Origin: Candidatus Petromonas tenebris
GTDB taxonomy: Bacteria > Bacillota > Clostridia > Peptostreptococcales > Caminicellaceae
Direction: 5' to 3'
Assembly (NCBI GenBank): GCA_014236755.1
Contig: JACCKY010000003.1
Location: forward strand, 19,341-83,340
Length of the DNA: 64,000 nucleotides
The position numbers and the translations under genes were made by a program. How positions within the stretch are numbered: position 1 is the first letter of the stretch; the number at the start of each line of letters is the position of its first letter. Below the pieces are notes generated by a model that ran no database searches, was not told the origin of the DNA, and saw only the letters and a list, made by a program, of their open reading frames with translations. Positions 37,475 to 45,655 of this stretch are shown here, piece by piece.

Positions 37475-37547
37475 AAAACATGCTCCTCTTCATCTAGTAA
37501 AACTTTAAAGATACAATCTATATTCTATTCACACCTTTTTTTATAGC

Positions 37548-39431
37548 CTAATCTTCAAATTCTATAGCTATTATTTCATCTCTAAAATCAATTTCACCAT
37601 TTACTGCCAAGGGATTCACACCATTTAAATCATCAGTGTTTGTAATAGTTACTGAAGTAATATGGGATGTTGCCTTTTCCTTTACTAAATCTAGATCAAA
37701 CTCTACTAACTTATCTCCAATTTTAACCTTATCTCCCTTTTTAACAAAAGCCTCAAAGCCTTCTCCTTTCATTTTTACCGTATCTATACCTATATGAATC
37801 AATATCTCTGCTCCTTTTTCACTTCTTATAGCAATGGCATGCTTTGTATCAAATATCTGCTCTACTGTACCATTTACAGGCGATACTACCTTGCCATCCT
37901 GAGGGTCTATTGCAATACCTTCCCCTAATAGCTTACCTGAAAAAGTTTTGTCTGGAACTTCACTTAAAGAAAGGGCTTTTCCCTTTATTGGGGCATATAT
38001 TGCTTCATAATTCTTTAATAAACTGTATTCTTTGTCTGTCGCGTCCTTTTTAGTGTCAATACTTCCTTCTTCTTTAAAGCCTATAACATAAGTTGCTACG
38101 AATGCACCGGTAAAGGCTAGTGCAAATCCTATCAGATAGTTAATTACTGCACCCTGCTTTACTATTGCAATTCCAGGTATTCCTGTCAGTCCAACGGCTG
38201 TCATTCCTACCTTTGTAAGCACAACATAGCCACCGCCTATTGCACCTCCAATTGCTGCTGCAATAAACGGCTTAACAAGTCTAAGGTTAACACCGAAAAT
38301 AGCAGCTTCAGTTATACCTAGTACACATGATAATGATGCAGGTAGAGCAATTGATTTTAATTTTTTATTTCTGGTCTTAAAGTATACTGCCAGTGCAGCC
38401 CCACCCTGTGCAACATTTGCCATAGACCAAATAGGAAGCAAAAAGTTTATACCTATTTGCGGGTTGGCAAGAAGACCTGCCTCTATAGCATGAAAGCTGT
38501 GGTGTATTCCTGTTATAACTATAGAAGAGTATATTCCTCCAAATATAACTCCCGCCAATGCTCCAACATTATTATATAATGCCTGTAGTGATATGGAAAT
38601 ACCATCTCCTATTATTCTTCCAATTGGTCCAATAACTATTAGAGAAATAAATCCTGAAATCATAAGTGTAAGGAATGGTGTTACGATTATATCAAGTACA
38701 TTTGGAACTACTTTTCTTAAGCTTCTTTCAATATGTCCCATAATCCAAACTGCTATCAATATTGGAAGTACTGTTCCCTGGTATCCAATCATACTAACCT
38801 TAAATCCAAAAAGGTCAATTGTCTTTTCCACACCTCCACCTAAGGTCCATGCATTCTGCAGGGCCGGGTGAATCAATATACCTCCTAGAGCTGCTGCCAG
38901 ATATGGATTTGCTCCAAACTCCTTAGCTGCACTAAAAGCAATTAATATAGGAAGAAACACAAAGGCTGCGTTTGAAAACATATCTAGTAGGAATATTAAA
39001 CTACTGTCTCCGCTTAACCATCCAAAGGTCTTACTCATGCCCAATAGTCCCATTAAAAGACCACTGGCTACAATTGCAGGTATAATTGGAACAAATATAT
39101 TGGACAAAATTCTGGCAAATCTTTGAAGAGGATTAAGTTTTTTCATAGCTGCCCTTTTAGTTTCAGTCAAATCCGCTTGATTGATGTTTGTTCCTTCAAC
39201 CATAGCCTGATAAACCTTGTTAACAGCTCCCTGACCTATTATTATCTGGAACTGTCCTGAGTTTGAAAATGTTCCCTTTACTTCATTCATAGCTTCTAAT
39301 GCTGCTTTATTAGCTTTTTTTTCATCTTTTAACACAAGACGAAGTCTCGTAGCACAGTGGGTTACGCTTTCTATATTTTTTTCGCCGCCCAAGTGCTTTA
39401 AAATATCCTTCCCTACTTTTTTGTAGTTCAT
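37548..39431 (-). CDS. scrA: Sucrose-type PTS transporter, EIIBCA
   Basis: A 627-residue phosphotransferase permease that imports and phosphorylates sucrose. Domains in order: EIIB (residues 1-85, phosphocysteine in ESVTHCATRLRLVL), EIIC membrane domain (about 100-450, with VITGIHHSFHAIE and SCVLGITEAAIFGVN), and EIIA (about 475-627, phosphohistidine in LIHIGIDTVKMKGEGF). The architecture is that of the beta-glucoside/sucrose family. The start is ATG behind AAAAGGAGGAAGG. Sucrose specificity is inferred from the GH32 and fructokinase genes downstream; beta-glucoside hydrolases are absent. Confidence 0.93.
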   Translation of the reverse strand: MNYKKVGKDILKHLGGEKNIESVTHCATRLRLVLKDEKKANKAALEAMNEVKGTFSNSGQFQIIIGQGAVNKVYQAMVEGTNINQADLTETKRAAMKKLNPLQRFARILSNIFVPIIPAIVASGLLMGLLGMSKTFGWLSGDSSLIFLLDMFSNAAFVFLPILIAFSAAKEFGANPYLAAALGGILIHPALQNAWTLGGGVEKTIDLFGFKVSMIGYQGTVLPILIAVWIMGHIERSLRKVVPNVLDIIVTPFLTLMISGFISLIVIGPIGRIIGDGISISLQALYNNVGALAGVIFGGIYSSIVITGIHHSFHAIEAGLLANPQIGINFLLPIWSMANVAQGGAALAVYFKTRNKKLKSIALPASLSCVLGITEAAIFGVNLRLVKPFIAAAIGGAIGGGYVVLTKVGMTAVGLTGIPGIAIVKQGAVINYLIGFALAFTGAFVATYVIGFKEEGSIDTKKDATDKEYSLLKNYEAIYAPIKGKALSLSEVPDKTFSGKLLGEGIAIDPQDGKVVSPVNGTVEQIFDTKHAIAIRSEKGAEILIHIGIDTVKMKGEGFEAFVKKGDKVKIGDKLVEFDLDLVKEKATSHITSVTITNTDDLNGVNPLAVNGEIDFRDEIIAIEFED

Positions 39432-39474
39432 ATTTATCCTTCCTCCTTTTAAATTATTTTTATTTGTTTTTTAT

Positions 39475-39632
39475 AAATAAAAAAACCTAAATTGAGTAAC
39501 GTATATTCATACCTACAAAGACTGTTAATGTAAAACTTTCATTCTTCACTAACTAGTTTTCAAAAAAAGTCTTTATTTTATGAATACACATCACTTCAAT
39601 TTAGGTTTTGCCTGCATTACCAGTAACAATCC
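39475..39632 (-). promoter_or_regulatory. RAT antiterminator and terminator upstream of scrA
   Basis: The ribonucleic antiterminator (39604-39632, minus strand) reads GGATTGTTACTGGT, then AATGCAGGCAAAACC, the consensus for LicT/SacT/BglG binding. It overlaps the left arm of a terminator, AAACCTAAATTGA, which pairs with TCAATTTAGGTTTTTTT about 110 bases on. Bound LicT would stabilise the RAT hairpin and allow read-through into scrA. Confidence 0.93.
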
Positions 39633-39647
39633 TATTTTTGAAGCAAA

Positions 39648-40481
39648 CTATCTATTTACAACTCTTTGCAGATGCAAACACAAGTAAACGATTTCTTCTT
39701 TGCCAATTTCATAGTCATAATTCTTGCTTATATATTCCTTTATTTTCAAAGCACAATCATAATATTTCTTATAGTTTTTCTTAATCTGATCATAAAATGG
39801 TGGATTGTCATCCTCTGACTGCTTTTTGGAAAGTACTCTTTGGGCAAAATATTTAAGATGGGTCAGCAGTCTGCTATAGGAAATACTGTTTTCATCAAAC
39901 TCCATTTTAAAATAGTATTTTATTATATTCAGTATGTCTTGTACGATATTGGTTATGCTGAAGGTATCTGCCATATCCTCGCCTAAAGATGCGTTAATAA
40001 TATGAAGTGCTATAAAACCTGCTTCATCCTCTGGCATTTTAACACCTATTTCTTTTTCTATATATTCAATTGCCCATAGTCCAATCTCATACTCCCTAGG
40101 ATGAATCCTCTGTATTTCCCAAAGTAGATGATTTTTATTTTCTAGCCCTGCAATGGTTCTCTTTATTGCAAATGCTATGTGATCCGTCAAAGCTACATGG
40201 ATATGATCGTCAAACTCAGTTTGTAGTTTGTCTTTAGCATAATTTATAATATTTTCAGATATTTTTATATATTCCAGTGGAATTTCATTTACGAGGCTCT
40301 GGAATTTTTTATTTTCTTTTTGATTTTGTATGAGAAATACTTTTTCTACTTTAGATTCATCAACATCTTGACCGGCCTTTTTCTTAAAGGCAATTCCTCT
40401 GCCCATCACAACCATCTCTAAGCCCGTCTCTTTGTCAATGGTAGTTATGACATTATTATTTAGTACCTTTTGTATTTTCAT
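39648..40481 (-). CDS. licT: LicT/SacT-type transcription antiterminator (BglG family)
   Basis: A 277-residue RNA-binding antiterminator. The N-terminal CAT domain (1-55) begins MKIQKVLNNNVITTI and binds the RAT hairpin. PRD1 and PRD2 follow, with phospho-histidines expected in DHIHVALTDHIAFAI and FIALHIINA and in the final YLCLHLQRVVNR. Sugar-PTS phosphorylation of these domains controls dimerisation. The start is ATG behind GGTGGAG. A RAT also lies upstream of licT itself, so the gene is autoregulated. It is the first gene of the sucrose operon. Confidence 0.93.
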   Translation of the reverse strand: MKIQKVLNNNVITTIDKETGLEMVVMGRGIAFKKKAGQDVDESKVEKVFLIQNQKENKKFQSLVNEIPLEYIKISENIINYAKDKLQTEFDDHIHVALTDHIAFAIKRTIAGLENKNHLLWEIQRIHPREYEIGLWAIEYIEKEIGVKMPEDEAGFIALHIINASLGEDMADTFSITNIVQDILNIIKYYFKMEFDENSISYSRLLTHLKYFAQRVLSKKQSEDDNPPFYDQIKKNYKKYYDCALKIKEYISKNYDYEIGKEEIVYLCLHLQRVVNR

Positions 40482-40545
40482 AGGATCACTCCACCATTTG
40501 ATAGGGTAAAATCAAAAATGTAAAAATCACAATTATCTACAATAT

Positions 40546-40621
40546 AAAAAAACCCAAACTAAAACAACATACAACGTATTTATCTTAGTCTAGGTTTTGC
40601 CTGCATCACCAGTAACAATCC
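40546..40621 (-). promoter_or_regulatory. RAT antiterminator and terminator upstream of licT
   Basis: GGATTGTTACTGGT then GATGCAGGCAAAACC at 40593-40621 (minus strand) is nearly the same as the RAT in front of scrA. The overlapping terminator pairs AACCTAGACTAA with TTAGTTTGGGTT followed by TTTTT. Two RATs allow LicT to boost its own gene and the PTS separately. The rest of 40622-40818 holds only the tRNA promoter. Confidence 0.92.
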
Positions 40622-40818
40622 TATTTAAATCATAATCTTATATTTTTATGATGCAATTATAACAATTACATTGAAGCTTGTCAAGTTAAAAAAATAGGAA
40701 AATATTATTTGCTACGAAATGAACAAAGCCTCTATAAATTATATATATGAAATTTAAAATATTAACTACCACAATTAAAAAGTTTATGCTATAATATATT
40801 ACATTATAAATTAAATAT

Positions 40819-40909
40819 GCGAGGGTGGCGGAATTGGCAGACGCGTAAGATTCAGGCTCTTATGGGCTACTTAAGGCCTGTGTGGGTTCGACTCCCATCC
40901 CTCGCACCA
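40819..40909 (+). tRNA. tRNA-Leu (anticodon CAG)
   Basis: The acceptor stem GCGAGGG pairs with CCCTCGC, followed by an encoded CCA. Anticodon arm: TAAGA, loop TTCAGGC, TCTTA, so the anticodon is CAG, reading CTG. A long variable arm and the D-loop GGCGGAATTGGCAGAC mark a class II leucine tRNA. TTCGACTC is the T-loop. TATAAT at 40790-40795 is a good -10 box; the -35 is weak. Confidence 0.96.
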
Positions 40910-41040
40910 GTTTAGAAGATCTTAAATTTGTGATCCAATAATCTTCCCAATTTCTTTTTTCCAATTAGTTTAATAAAAATCAGTTTTTCAGTTGGATAAA
41001 AATGTATATAAAAAAATCCCATTGTGGGGATAATCTTTTA

Positions 41041-41493
41041 TTATTTCATACATCTTTTTGGTCTTCTACATCCTCTATTGCAAAACTTGCTTTTCTCAAT
41101 GCAAACTATATCTTCAGATCCACATTCTGGACACTTATTAACTTCTTTCTCATAAACTTGATCAAATATCTTATCACAATCATTACATTTATATTTGCAT
41201 ATATTAAATGTATAATTTCCACCTTCTATATTTATTGCTTTACCCTCAGTTAAGGCCCTTGCAACTTTATTTCTAGCCGAATCAATTATTAACTGAAATG
41301 TTTGTCGTGATACTTTCATTTTTTCTGCACACTCTTCTTGATTTAGCTTTTCTATGTCCTTTAACCTCATTGCTTCAAGCTCTTCAAGCTTAAGTCCAAT
41401 TTCTTTAAGCTCACATTTTCTTTTACCTAGAGGAACAAAATATTTATTTTCCGGCATAAATGCAATTTTTCTTGGTTTGACTGGCCTTGGCAA
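41041..41493 (-). CDS. UPF0251 (DUF134) DNA-binding protein with zinc-type tail
   Basis: A 150-residue probable regulator. The DUF134 part shows LKLEELEAMRLKDIEKLNQEECAEKMKVSRQTFQLI, a sigma-like helix-turn-helix. The tail carries KYKCNDCDKIF, NKCPECGSED and CNRGCRRPKRC, cysteine pairs suited to metal binding. The start is TTG 41493, seven bases after AAGGAGG, giving MPRPVKPRKIAFMPEN as in relatives; the open frame continues 12 codons upstream through the binding site. It ends the series Fur regulator, DUF134; such proteins commonly lie beside ORP/NifX-type genes, as here. Confidence 0.88.
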   Translation of the reverse strand: MPRPVKPRKIAFMPENKYFVPLGKRKCELKEIGLKLEELEAMRLKDIEKLNQEECAEKMKVSRQTFQLIIDSARNKVARALTEGKAINIEGGNYTFNICKYKCNDCDKIFDQVYEKEVNKCPECGSEDIVCIEKSKFCNRGCRRPKRCMK

Positions 41494-41497
41494 ATTT

Positions 41498-41938
41498 TTA
41501 CCTCCTTTTGCATTCCTCACATATTCCACTGAAAATTGCTGAGATATCTTTAATAATAAAATTCTTTTGTTTTTCTATTTTGTCTATTATATCAATTACT
41601 TTTAAAATAATATTCTGATTATCTATATCAAATATTTTACCACATTTTTCACATTTAAAATGAATATGAGTGCACTTTTTACTATAAAGTTTTAGCTCAT
41701 AATACTTTGTATTATTAAAGATTGTTTTTTTTATTATACCATTTTTTTCGAGAATATTTATAGTTCTATATACAGTTGCCATACTAACATGTTTCGATTT
41801 AACCCTGTTATAGATTTCTTCCCCACTTAAGTGACTATCTTCACTTAAAAAAATTTTAATGATTTCTTTCCGTGCCCTTGTCATTCTATAGCCTTTATCT
41901 TTTAAAAGCTCCTTTATTTTATTTAATCTATCTTCCAC
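41498..41938 (-). CDS. Fur-family metal or peroxide regulator
   Basis: A 147-residue Fur/PerR/Zur protein. The winged helix shows YRMTRARKEIIKIFLSEDSHLSGEEIYNRV and VSMATVYRTINILEKNGII; the dimer domain shows HIHFKCEKCGKIFDI and a final CEECKRR, i.e. two CxxC zinc sites. Because the second metal site is not complete by eye I cannot choose between Fur, PerR and Zur. I favour GTG 41938 as start, with AAAGGGTG six bases upstream; GTG 41947 is the alternative. It lies 4 bases before the DUF134 gene. The upstream gap 41939-42171 contains no open frame. Confidence 0.85.
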   Translation of the reverse strand: MEDRLNKIKELLKDKGYRMTRARKEIIKIFLSEDSHLSGEEIYNRVKSKHVSMATVYRTINILEKNGIIKKTIFNNTKYYELKLYSKKCTHIHFKCEKCGKIFDIDNQNIILKVIDIIDKIEKQKNFIIKDISAIFSGICEECKRR

Positions 41939-42171
41939 CTTTATCACCCTTTATCCGATGACTGCCTACTCTAATATTCTTGTTTCAATCTTGTCGGTAA
42001 ATAAATAGTATATGATAATAACACATATGTCTTTTAGGTTTTTTCATCAAATACCAATAGTATATTTAGAAAAATCTAAGAAAATCTATATATAAAGTTC
42101 CAATGGGAATGAACACTCTGACTTATACCTAATTTGCTAAGCATATAAAAAGTGTGTATAATAAATATATG

Positions 42172-42199
42172 AAAAAAGCAGAATGAATTCATTCTGCTT
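42172..42199 (-). terminator. Terminator of the ORP-like operon
   Basis: A perfect palindrome: AAGCAGAATGAA pairs with TTCATTCTGCTT and TTTTT follows on the minus strand. It includes part of the stop codon of the last gene. Confidence 0.9.
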
Positions 42200-42554
42200 A
42201 ACTATTACAATGTCCATGATTCATGCGTTCTTCACAAACGCTTCCTGTAGACTGTAATTCGCCATTTATATATTTTTGTATTACCTCTTCCAAATTTCCT
42301 TTTGTTCCTACGATAACTTCAATACCACTTTCTTTAAAAAGCTCTTGGGCAGTAGCTCCCATACCCCCTGCTATTACCACATTTACATCGTTTTGTGCCA
42401 AATATGATGGTAAGAATCCCGGTCTATGGCCCGGATTTTCAATAAAGCTGCGTTTTTTCACCTCTTTATTCTCTACTTGAAAAATCTCAAAGCCTTCACA
42501 ATGTCCAAAATGATCTGATATTAAGTTTCCATCCTTTGCAATAGCTATTTTCAT
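42198..42554 (-). CDS. NifX/NafY-like (dinitrogenase FeMo-cofactor family) protein, ORP-like, copy 2
   Basis: A 118-residue single-domain protein of the MTH1175/orange-protein family that binds metal-sulphur clusters. Marks are MKIAIAKDGNLISDHFGHCEGFEIF, VVIAGGMGATAQELF and IEVIVGTKGNLEEVIQ. The final CEERMNHGHCNS is rich in Cys and His and could bind a metal. The start ATG overlaps the stop of the upstream ATPase gene as ATGA. The nif genes are absent here, so a nitrogenase role is unlikely. Confidence 0.87.
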   Translation of the reverse strand: MKIAIAKDGNLISDHFGHCEGFEIFQVENKEVKKRSFIENPGHRPGFLPSYLAQNDVNVVIAGGMGATAQELFKESGIEVIVGTKGNLEEVIQKYINGELQSTGSVCEERMNHGHCNS

Positions 42555-43414
42555 TTTTGTGCTTCCTCCTTCATTTTATATTTTAATTTTTCCCATATTG
42601 CTTTAATTTCTTTACCCGCTACGCTATCAGGATAGCTGACAATAGGCTTTAATTCATTGATAGCCTTTATAACGGTATTATCAAAGGGAATCCTTCCTAT
42701 TACATCCACATCTCTATCACTACAGAACTTTTGTATTTCATGACTAATTTCTTCATTAATGTTATATTTGTTTATACATACATAGGGTTTTACTCCAAGA
42801 AATTCAACTACTGAAAGTACTCGAGCAAAATCTTCTAATCCTGATTGGCTAGGTTCTACTACGATAAGTGCTGCATCACACTCCGTAATGGACGCCATTA
42901 CTGCACATCCTACGCCAGGTGATCCATCTAATATAATCAATTCATTGTTTTGTCTATATTGTATTGCATTTTTTCTTACTTCCGTTACCAGCTTACCAGA
43001 ACCTTCCGCTCCAATCTCCATCTCTGCTCTAGATAAAATGCCTTTATCTATCTCAGTAATAATAGTTCTTCCAGTAATCTCATTTTCCAAAGAAATAGCA
43101 TCAAATTCACATACAACTGTACATGCTGCACAACCTTCACACCTTAGCTCGTTTACCTTATAATTCCTTATAGCTCCAAATCTGCAAGTATTTTCACAAT
43201 CTCCACACTGAACACATTTAGCTGGATCAATATAGGCTAGTTTTGCACCTGTAAATGGCTTTGACTCTCTGTCCTTTCCTTCTAAAATAATATGAAGATT
43301 TGAGGCATCTACATCGCAATCAGCCTTTATGCTATTGATACTCAAATATGAGAAGGAGGCTGCGACTGTTGTTTTTCCTGTTCCGCCTTTACCGCTGATA
43401 ATTACTAGCTGCAT
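42551..43414 (-). CDS. MinD/ParA-type ATPase with ferredoxin insertion, copy 2
   Basis: A 287-residue P-loop ATPase. The deviant Walker A is SGKGGTGKTTVAASFS at residues 7-22; an inserted 2x[4Fe-4S] ferredoxin shows CVQCGDCENTCRFGAI and CEGCAACTVVCEFDAI (about 67-110); DGSPGVGCAVMAS is the MinD-type switch. Such proteins pair in Desulfovibrio ORP operons and are thought to act in iron-sulphur cluster handling. It overlaps the first ATPase gene by 10 bases and the following gene by 4, so the genes are tightly coupled. Confidence 0.9.
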   Translation of the reverse strand: MQLVIISGKGGTGKTTVAASFSYLSINSIKADCDVDASNLHIILEGKDRESKPFTGAKLAYIDPAKCVQCGDCENTCRFGAIRNYKVNELRCEGCAACTVVCEFDAISLENEITGRTIITEIDKGILSRAEMEIGAEGSGKLVTEVRKNAIQYRQNNELIILDGSPGVGCAVMASITECDAALIVVEPSQSGLEDFARVLSVVEFLGVKPYVCINKYNINEEISHEIQKFCSDRDVDVIGRIPFDNTVIKAINELKPIVSYPDSVAGKEIKAIWEKLKYKMKEEAQK

Positions 43415-44235
43415 TGAACCGCCTCCATAAGTGTCCTCGCAATACTCTTAAATATATTTTTATAAGTTTCATCCTCTACCAAAAGTTTTCCCTCTGAATA
43501 AAAAATGGCAATTTTTTTATCGTAGGGAATCAATCCAAGGATTGGAATATTTTTTTCATAACAATATCTTGTGATAAGATTTTCATCTCCGGTTACTCGA
43601 TTAATAATTATGCTAAAGGGTATATTTATCTTTTTAACTAGCTCTACTGCAATTTTTAAGTCATGAAGGCCAAAAGCCGTAGGTTCTGTAACAAGAATAG
43701 CATAATCGGCACCTTGGACTGCCTTTACAACATTACAGGAGCTTCCGGGAGAACAATCTACAATAGTTGTTTTATCATCAATCAAATTTTTCAATTGACT
43801 GATAACTGGGCCTGCCATGGGCTCACCTATATTTAGGGTTCCACTTAGACATTCAATATCTCCATGTTTCCCTATATCTATCTTTCCAATCCTTCTTCTT
43901 GCTTCAATAATTGCTTTAGTCTGACATATAAGCGTGCAAGCCCCACATCCATGACATAACTTTTCAAATAGCATAACACCTTGTTTCGTATGAACGAGAG
44001 CATTAAACTGACAAATGTCTACACATTTCTTACAGTCACTGCACTTTTCCTTATCTATAGAAGGAACTAGAATATAGACTTCTCTAGTTTCTTCAATCTT
44101 CGGTTTTAGAAAAATAAAACCATTTGGCTCTTCTACGTCACAATCTACATACCTACAGCCCATTATCTTTGCAAGATTTGTTGATACCGTTGTTTTTCCT
44201 GTACCACCCTTGCCACTTAGTACAGCGACCTGCAT
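43405..44235 (-). CDS. MinD/ParA-type ATPase with ferredoxin insertion, copy 1
   Basis: A 276-residue paralogue of the neighbouring ATPase. Walker A: LSGKGGTGKTTVSTNLA; ferredoxin insertion: CSDCKKCVDICQFNAL and CHGCGACTLICQTKAI; switch: DCSPGSSCNVVKAVQG. I start at ATG 44235 (MQVAVLSG), one base after the previous gene's stop, with AGAAGGGG upstream. A longer frame adds 20 residues that overlap the ORP-like gene. The two ATPases probably form a heterodimer. Confidence 0.9.
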   Translation of the reverse strand: MQVAVLSGKGGTGKTTVSTNLAKIMGCRYVDCDVEEPNGFIFLKPKIEETREVYILVPSIDKEKCSDCKKCVDICQFNALVHTKQGVMLFEKLCHGCGACTLICQTKAIIEARRRIGKIDIGKHGDIECLSGTLNIGEPMAGPVISQLKNLIDDKTTIVDCSPGSSCNVVKAVQGADYAILVTEPTAFGLHDLKIAVELVKKINIPFSIIINRVTGDENLITRYCYEKNIPILGLIPYDKKIAIFYSEGKLLVEDETYKNIFKSIARTLMEAVQCS

Positions 44236-44236
44236 T

Positions 44237-44620
44237 CTACCAGCCCCTTCTGTTTCTATTTCCCATACCGGCATGTGAAGGACCAGGTTTATCAATAGTA
44301 TCTAGCTTCCCTTCCTTAAAGTATTTAATCTGATCCTTTATATTTCCATCCATGATTTGATAGACTTTTATATCAGAAGCACTTAAAACCTTCATAGCAT
44401 TGGGACCTAAATTACCTGTTATTACAACATCTGCTTTTTCATCTATGACCTTTTGTGCAGCAGCTAATCCTGCCCCATGAGCAGTGTTTACCCCGTCATT
44501 TTTTACAAATGTAAACTCTTCTGTCTCAGTATCATAAATAGCAAAATAAACACATCTTCCAAATCTTCTATCTGTTAAAGCATCTTTTTCTTTTCCAGTA
44601 CTTGTTACACAGATTCTCAT
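44237..44620 (-). CDS. NifX/NafY-like (dinitrogenase FeMo-cofactor family) protein, ORP-like, copy 1
   Basis: A 127-residue member of the same family as the 42198-42554 protein, with MRICVTSTGKEKDALTDRRFG, VVITGNLGPNAMKVLS and IKVYQIMDGNIKDQI. The RFGRCVYFAIYD core is the usual cluster-binding surface. The tail MGNRNRRGW is short. The start ATG overlaps the mrp stop (ATGA), so it is translated with mrp. Members of this group include the Mo-Cu orange protein of Desulfovibrio. Confidence 0.87.
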   Translation of the reverse strand: MRICVTSTGKEKDALTDRRFGRCVYFAIYDTETEEFTFVKNDGVNTAHGAGLAAAQKVIDEKADVVITGNLGPNAMKVLSASDIKVYQIMDGNIKDQIKYFKEGKLDTIDKPGPSHAGMGNRNRRGW

Positions 44621-45411
44621 GACTTGATACCTCCCATAATCTCTTCTATACTCTTAGAAAGATTCTCTTCAAGTTTATAATTTATTTTTCCATATAGCTC
44701 TATCTTCCCTTCATCACATAGTGACACAAACTCAGGATCAATTGGTATTTTTGCAATGAGCTGTATGCCCATTTCTTTAGCTGTAGCTTCTACTTTGCTT
44801 CCTCCAAACACATTTAATTTTTTATTACAATCAGGACATATGAAATAACTCATATTTTCTATAATCCCTAGTATTGTTACATCCATCATTTTCGCCATAT
44901 TTACTGACTTTGTTACAATTAACTTTACTAAATCCTAAGGTGATGAGACCACAATAATTCCATCCACCGGTAGAGATTGCATAATAGTAAGTGGTACATC
45001 TCCTGTTCCTGGTGGCAAATCTATCAATAAATAATCCAAATCTCCCCATATTACATCTGTATAGAACTGTTTTACTGTATTAGCAACCAACGGCCCACGC
45101 CATACTACAGGTGAATCCTCTTGTTCAATTAATAAGTTTATGGACATTACTTCAATACCTGTAGCTGTTTTTACAGGAATAATCCCATCTTCTATTGAAG
45201 AAGCTCTTTTCTTATTGATGCCAAATACTTTTGGAATACTTGGCCCTGTAATATCTGCATCCAATATCCCCACTTTATATCCCTTATTTTTTAAGGAAAC
45301 TGCTATAAGTGAAGTTACAGATGATTTTCCAACACCACCCTTTCCGCTCATAATAGCAATTACATTTTTTATGTTTGTGAGTTCATTGGTTTTTTCTTTT
45401 TGTATATTCAT
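44617..45411 (-). pseudogene. mrp: Mrp/NBP35 ATPase interrupted by an in-frame amber codon
   Basis: Iron-sulphur carrier ATPase of the Mrp family. From ATG 45411 (behind GGAGGG) the frame shows AIMSGKGGVGKSSVTSLIAV, ILDADITGPSIPK and LIDLPPGTGDVPLTIMQSLP, then VVSSP and a TAG stop at 44935-44937. After the stop the same frame runs on as DLVKLIVTKSVNMAKMMDV, with FICPDCNKK (metal CxxC) and a normal end at 44617. The conserved residue at the stop is Gln, so CAG to TAG explains it. Either the gene is inactivated, the amber is suppressed, or an ATG inside (44898) lets the C-terminal part be made. It is the first gene of the ORP-like operon. Confidence 0.88.
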
Positions 45412-45655
45412 AGATAATCCCTCCATATATATAATTCCTTAACAAGATTATTGGCATTTGCTATTTATATTATACACTTATTTATGGCTTATGCCAATAT
45501 TTATTTTGTATTTTTAATAGAGCAAAAAAAATTAATGATTTTACTTATATGTATAAAATATAGTCTTATAATATCTACCATTCCTTGAAGAATAATTTAT
45601 ATAAAACTATAATTGAATTAAATATATTCTAAAATTTTATGAGGAGGTATGAAGA

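Noticed and set aside
37041..37508. 155-codon plus-strand frame opposite scrK
   Set aside because: Antisense shadow; the minus strand encodes a complete PfkB kinase.
42198..44620. Nitrogenase cofactor genes
   Set aside because: NifX-like domains are present but no nifHDK, nifB or nifEN; the set fits an ORP-like cluster.
44935..44937. Pyrrolysine at the mrp amber codon
   Set aside because: No pyl genes are seen here, TAG ends several normal genes in the window, and the conserved residue is Gln, one base from TAG.
44831..45049. Separate 72-codon frame in the middle of mrp, suggesting a frameshift
   Set aside because: The two mrp halves are in the same frame and separated only by a TAG, so no frameshift is needed.
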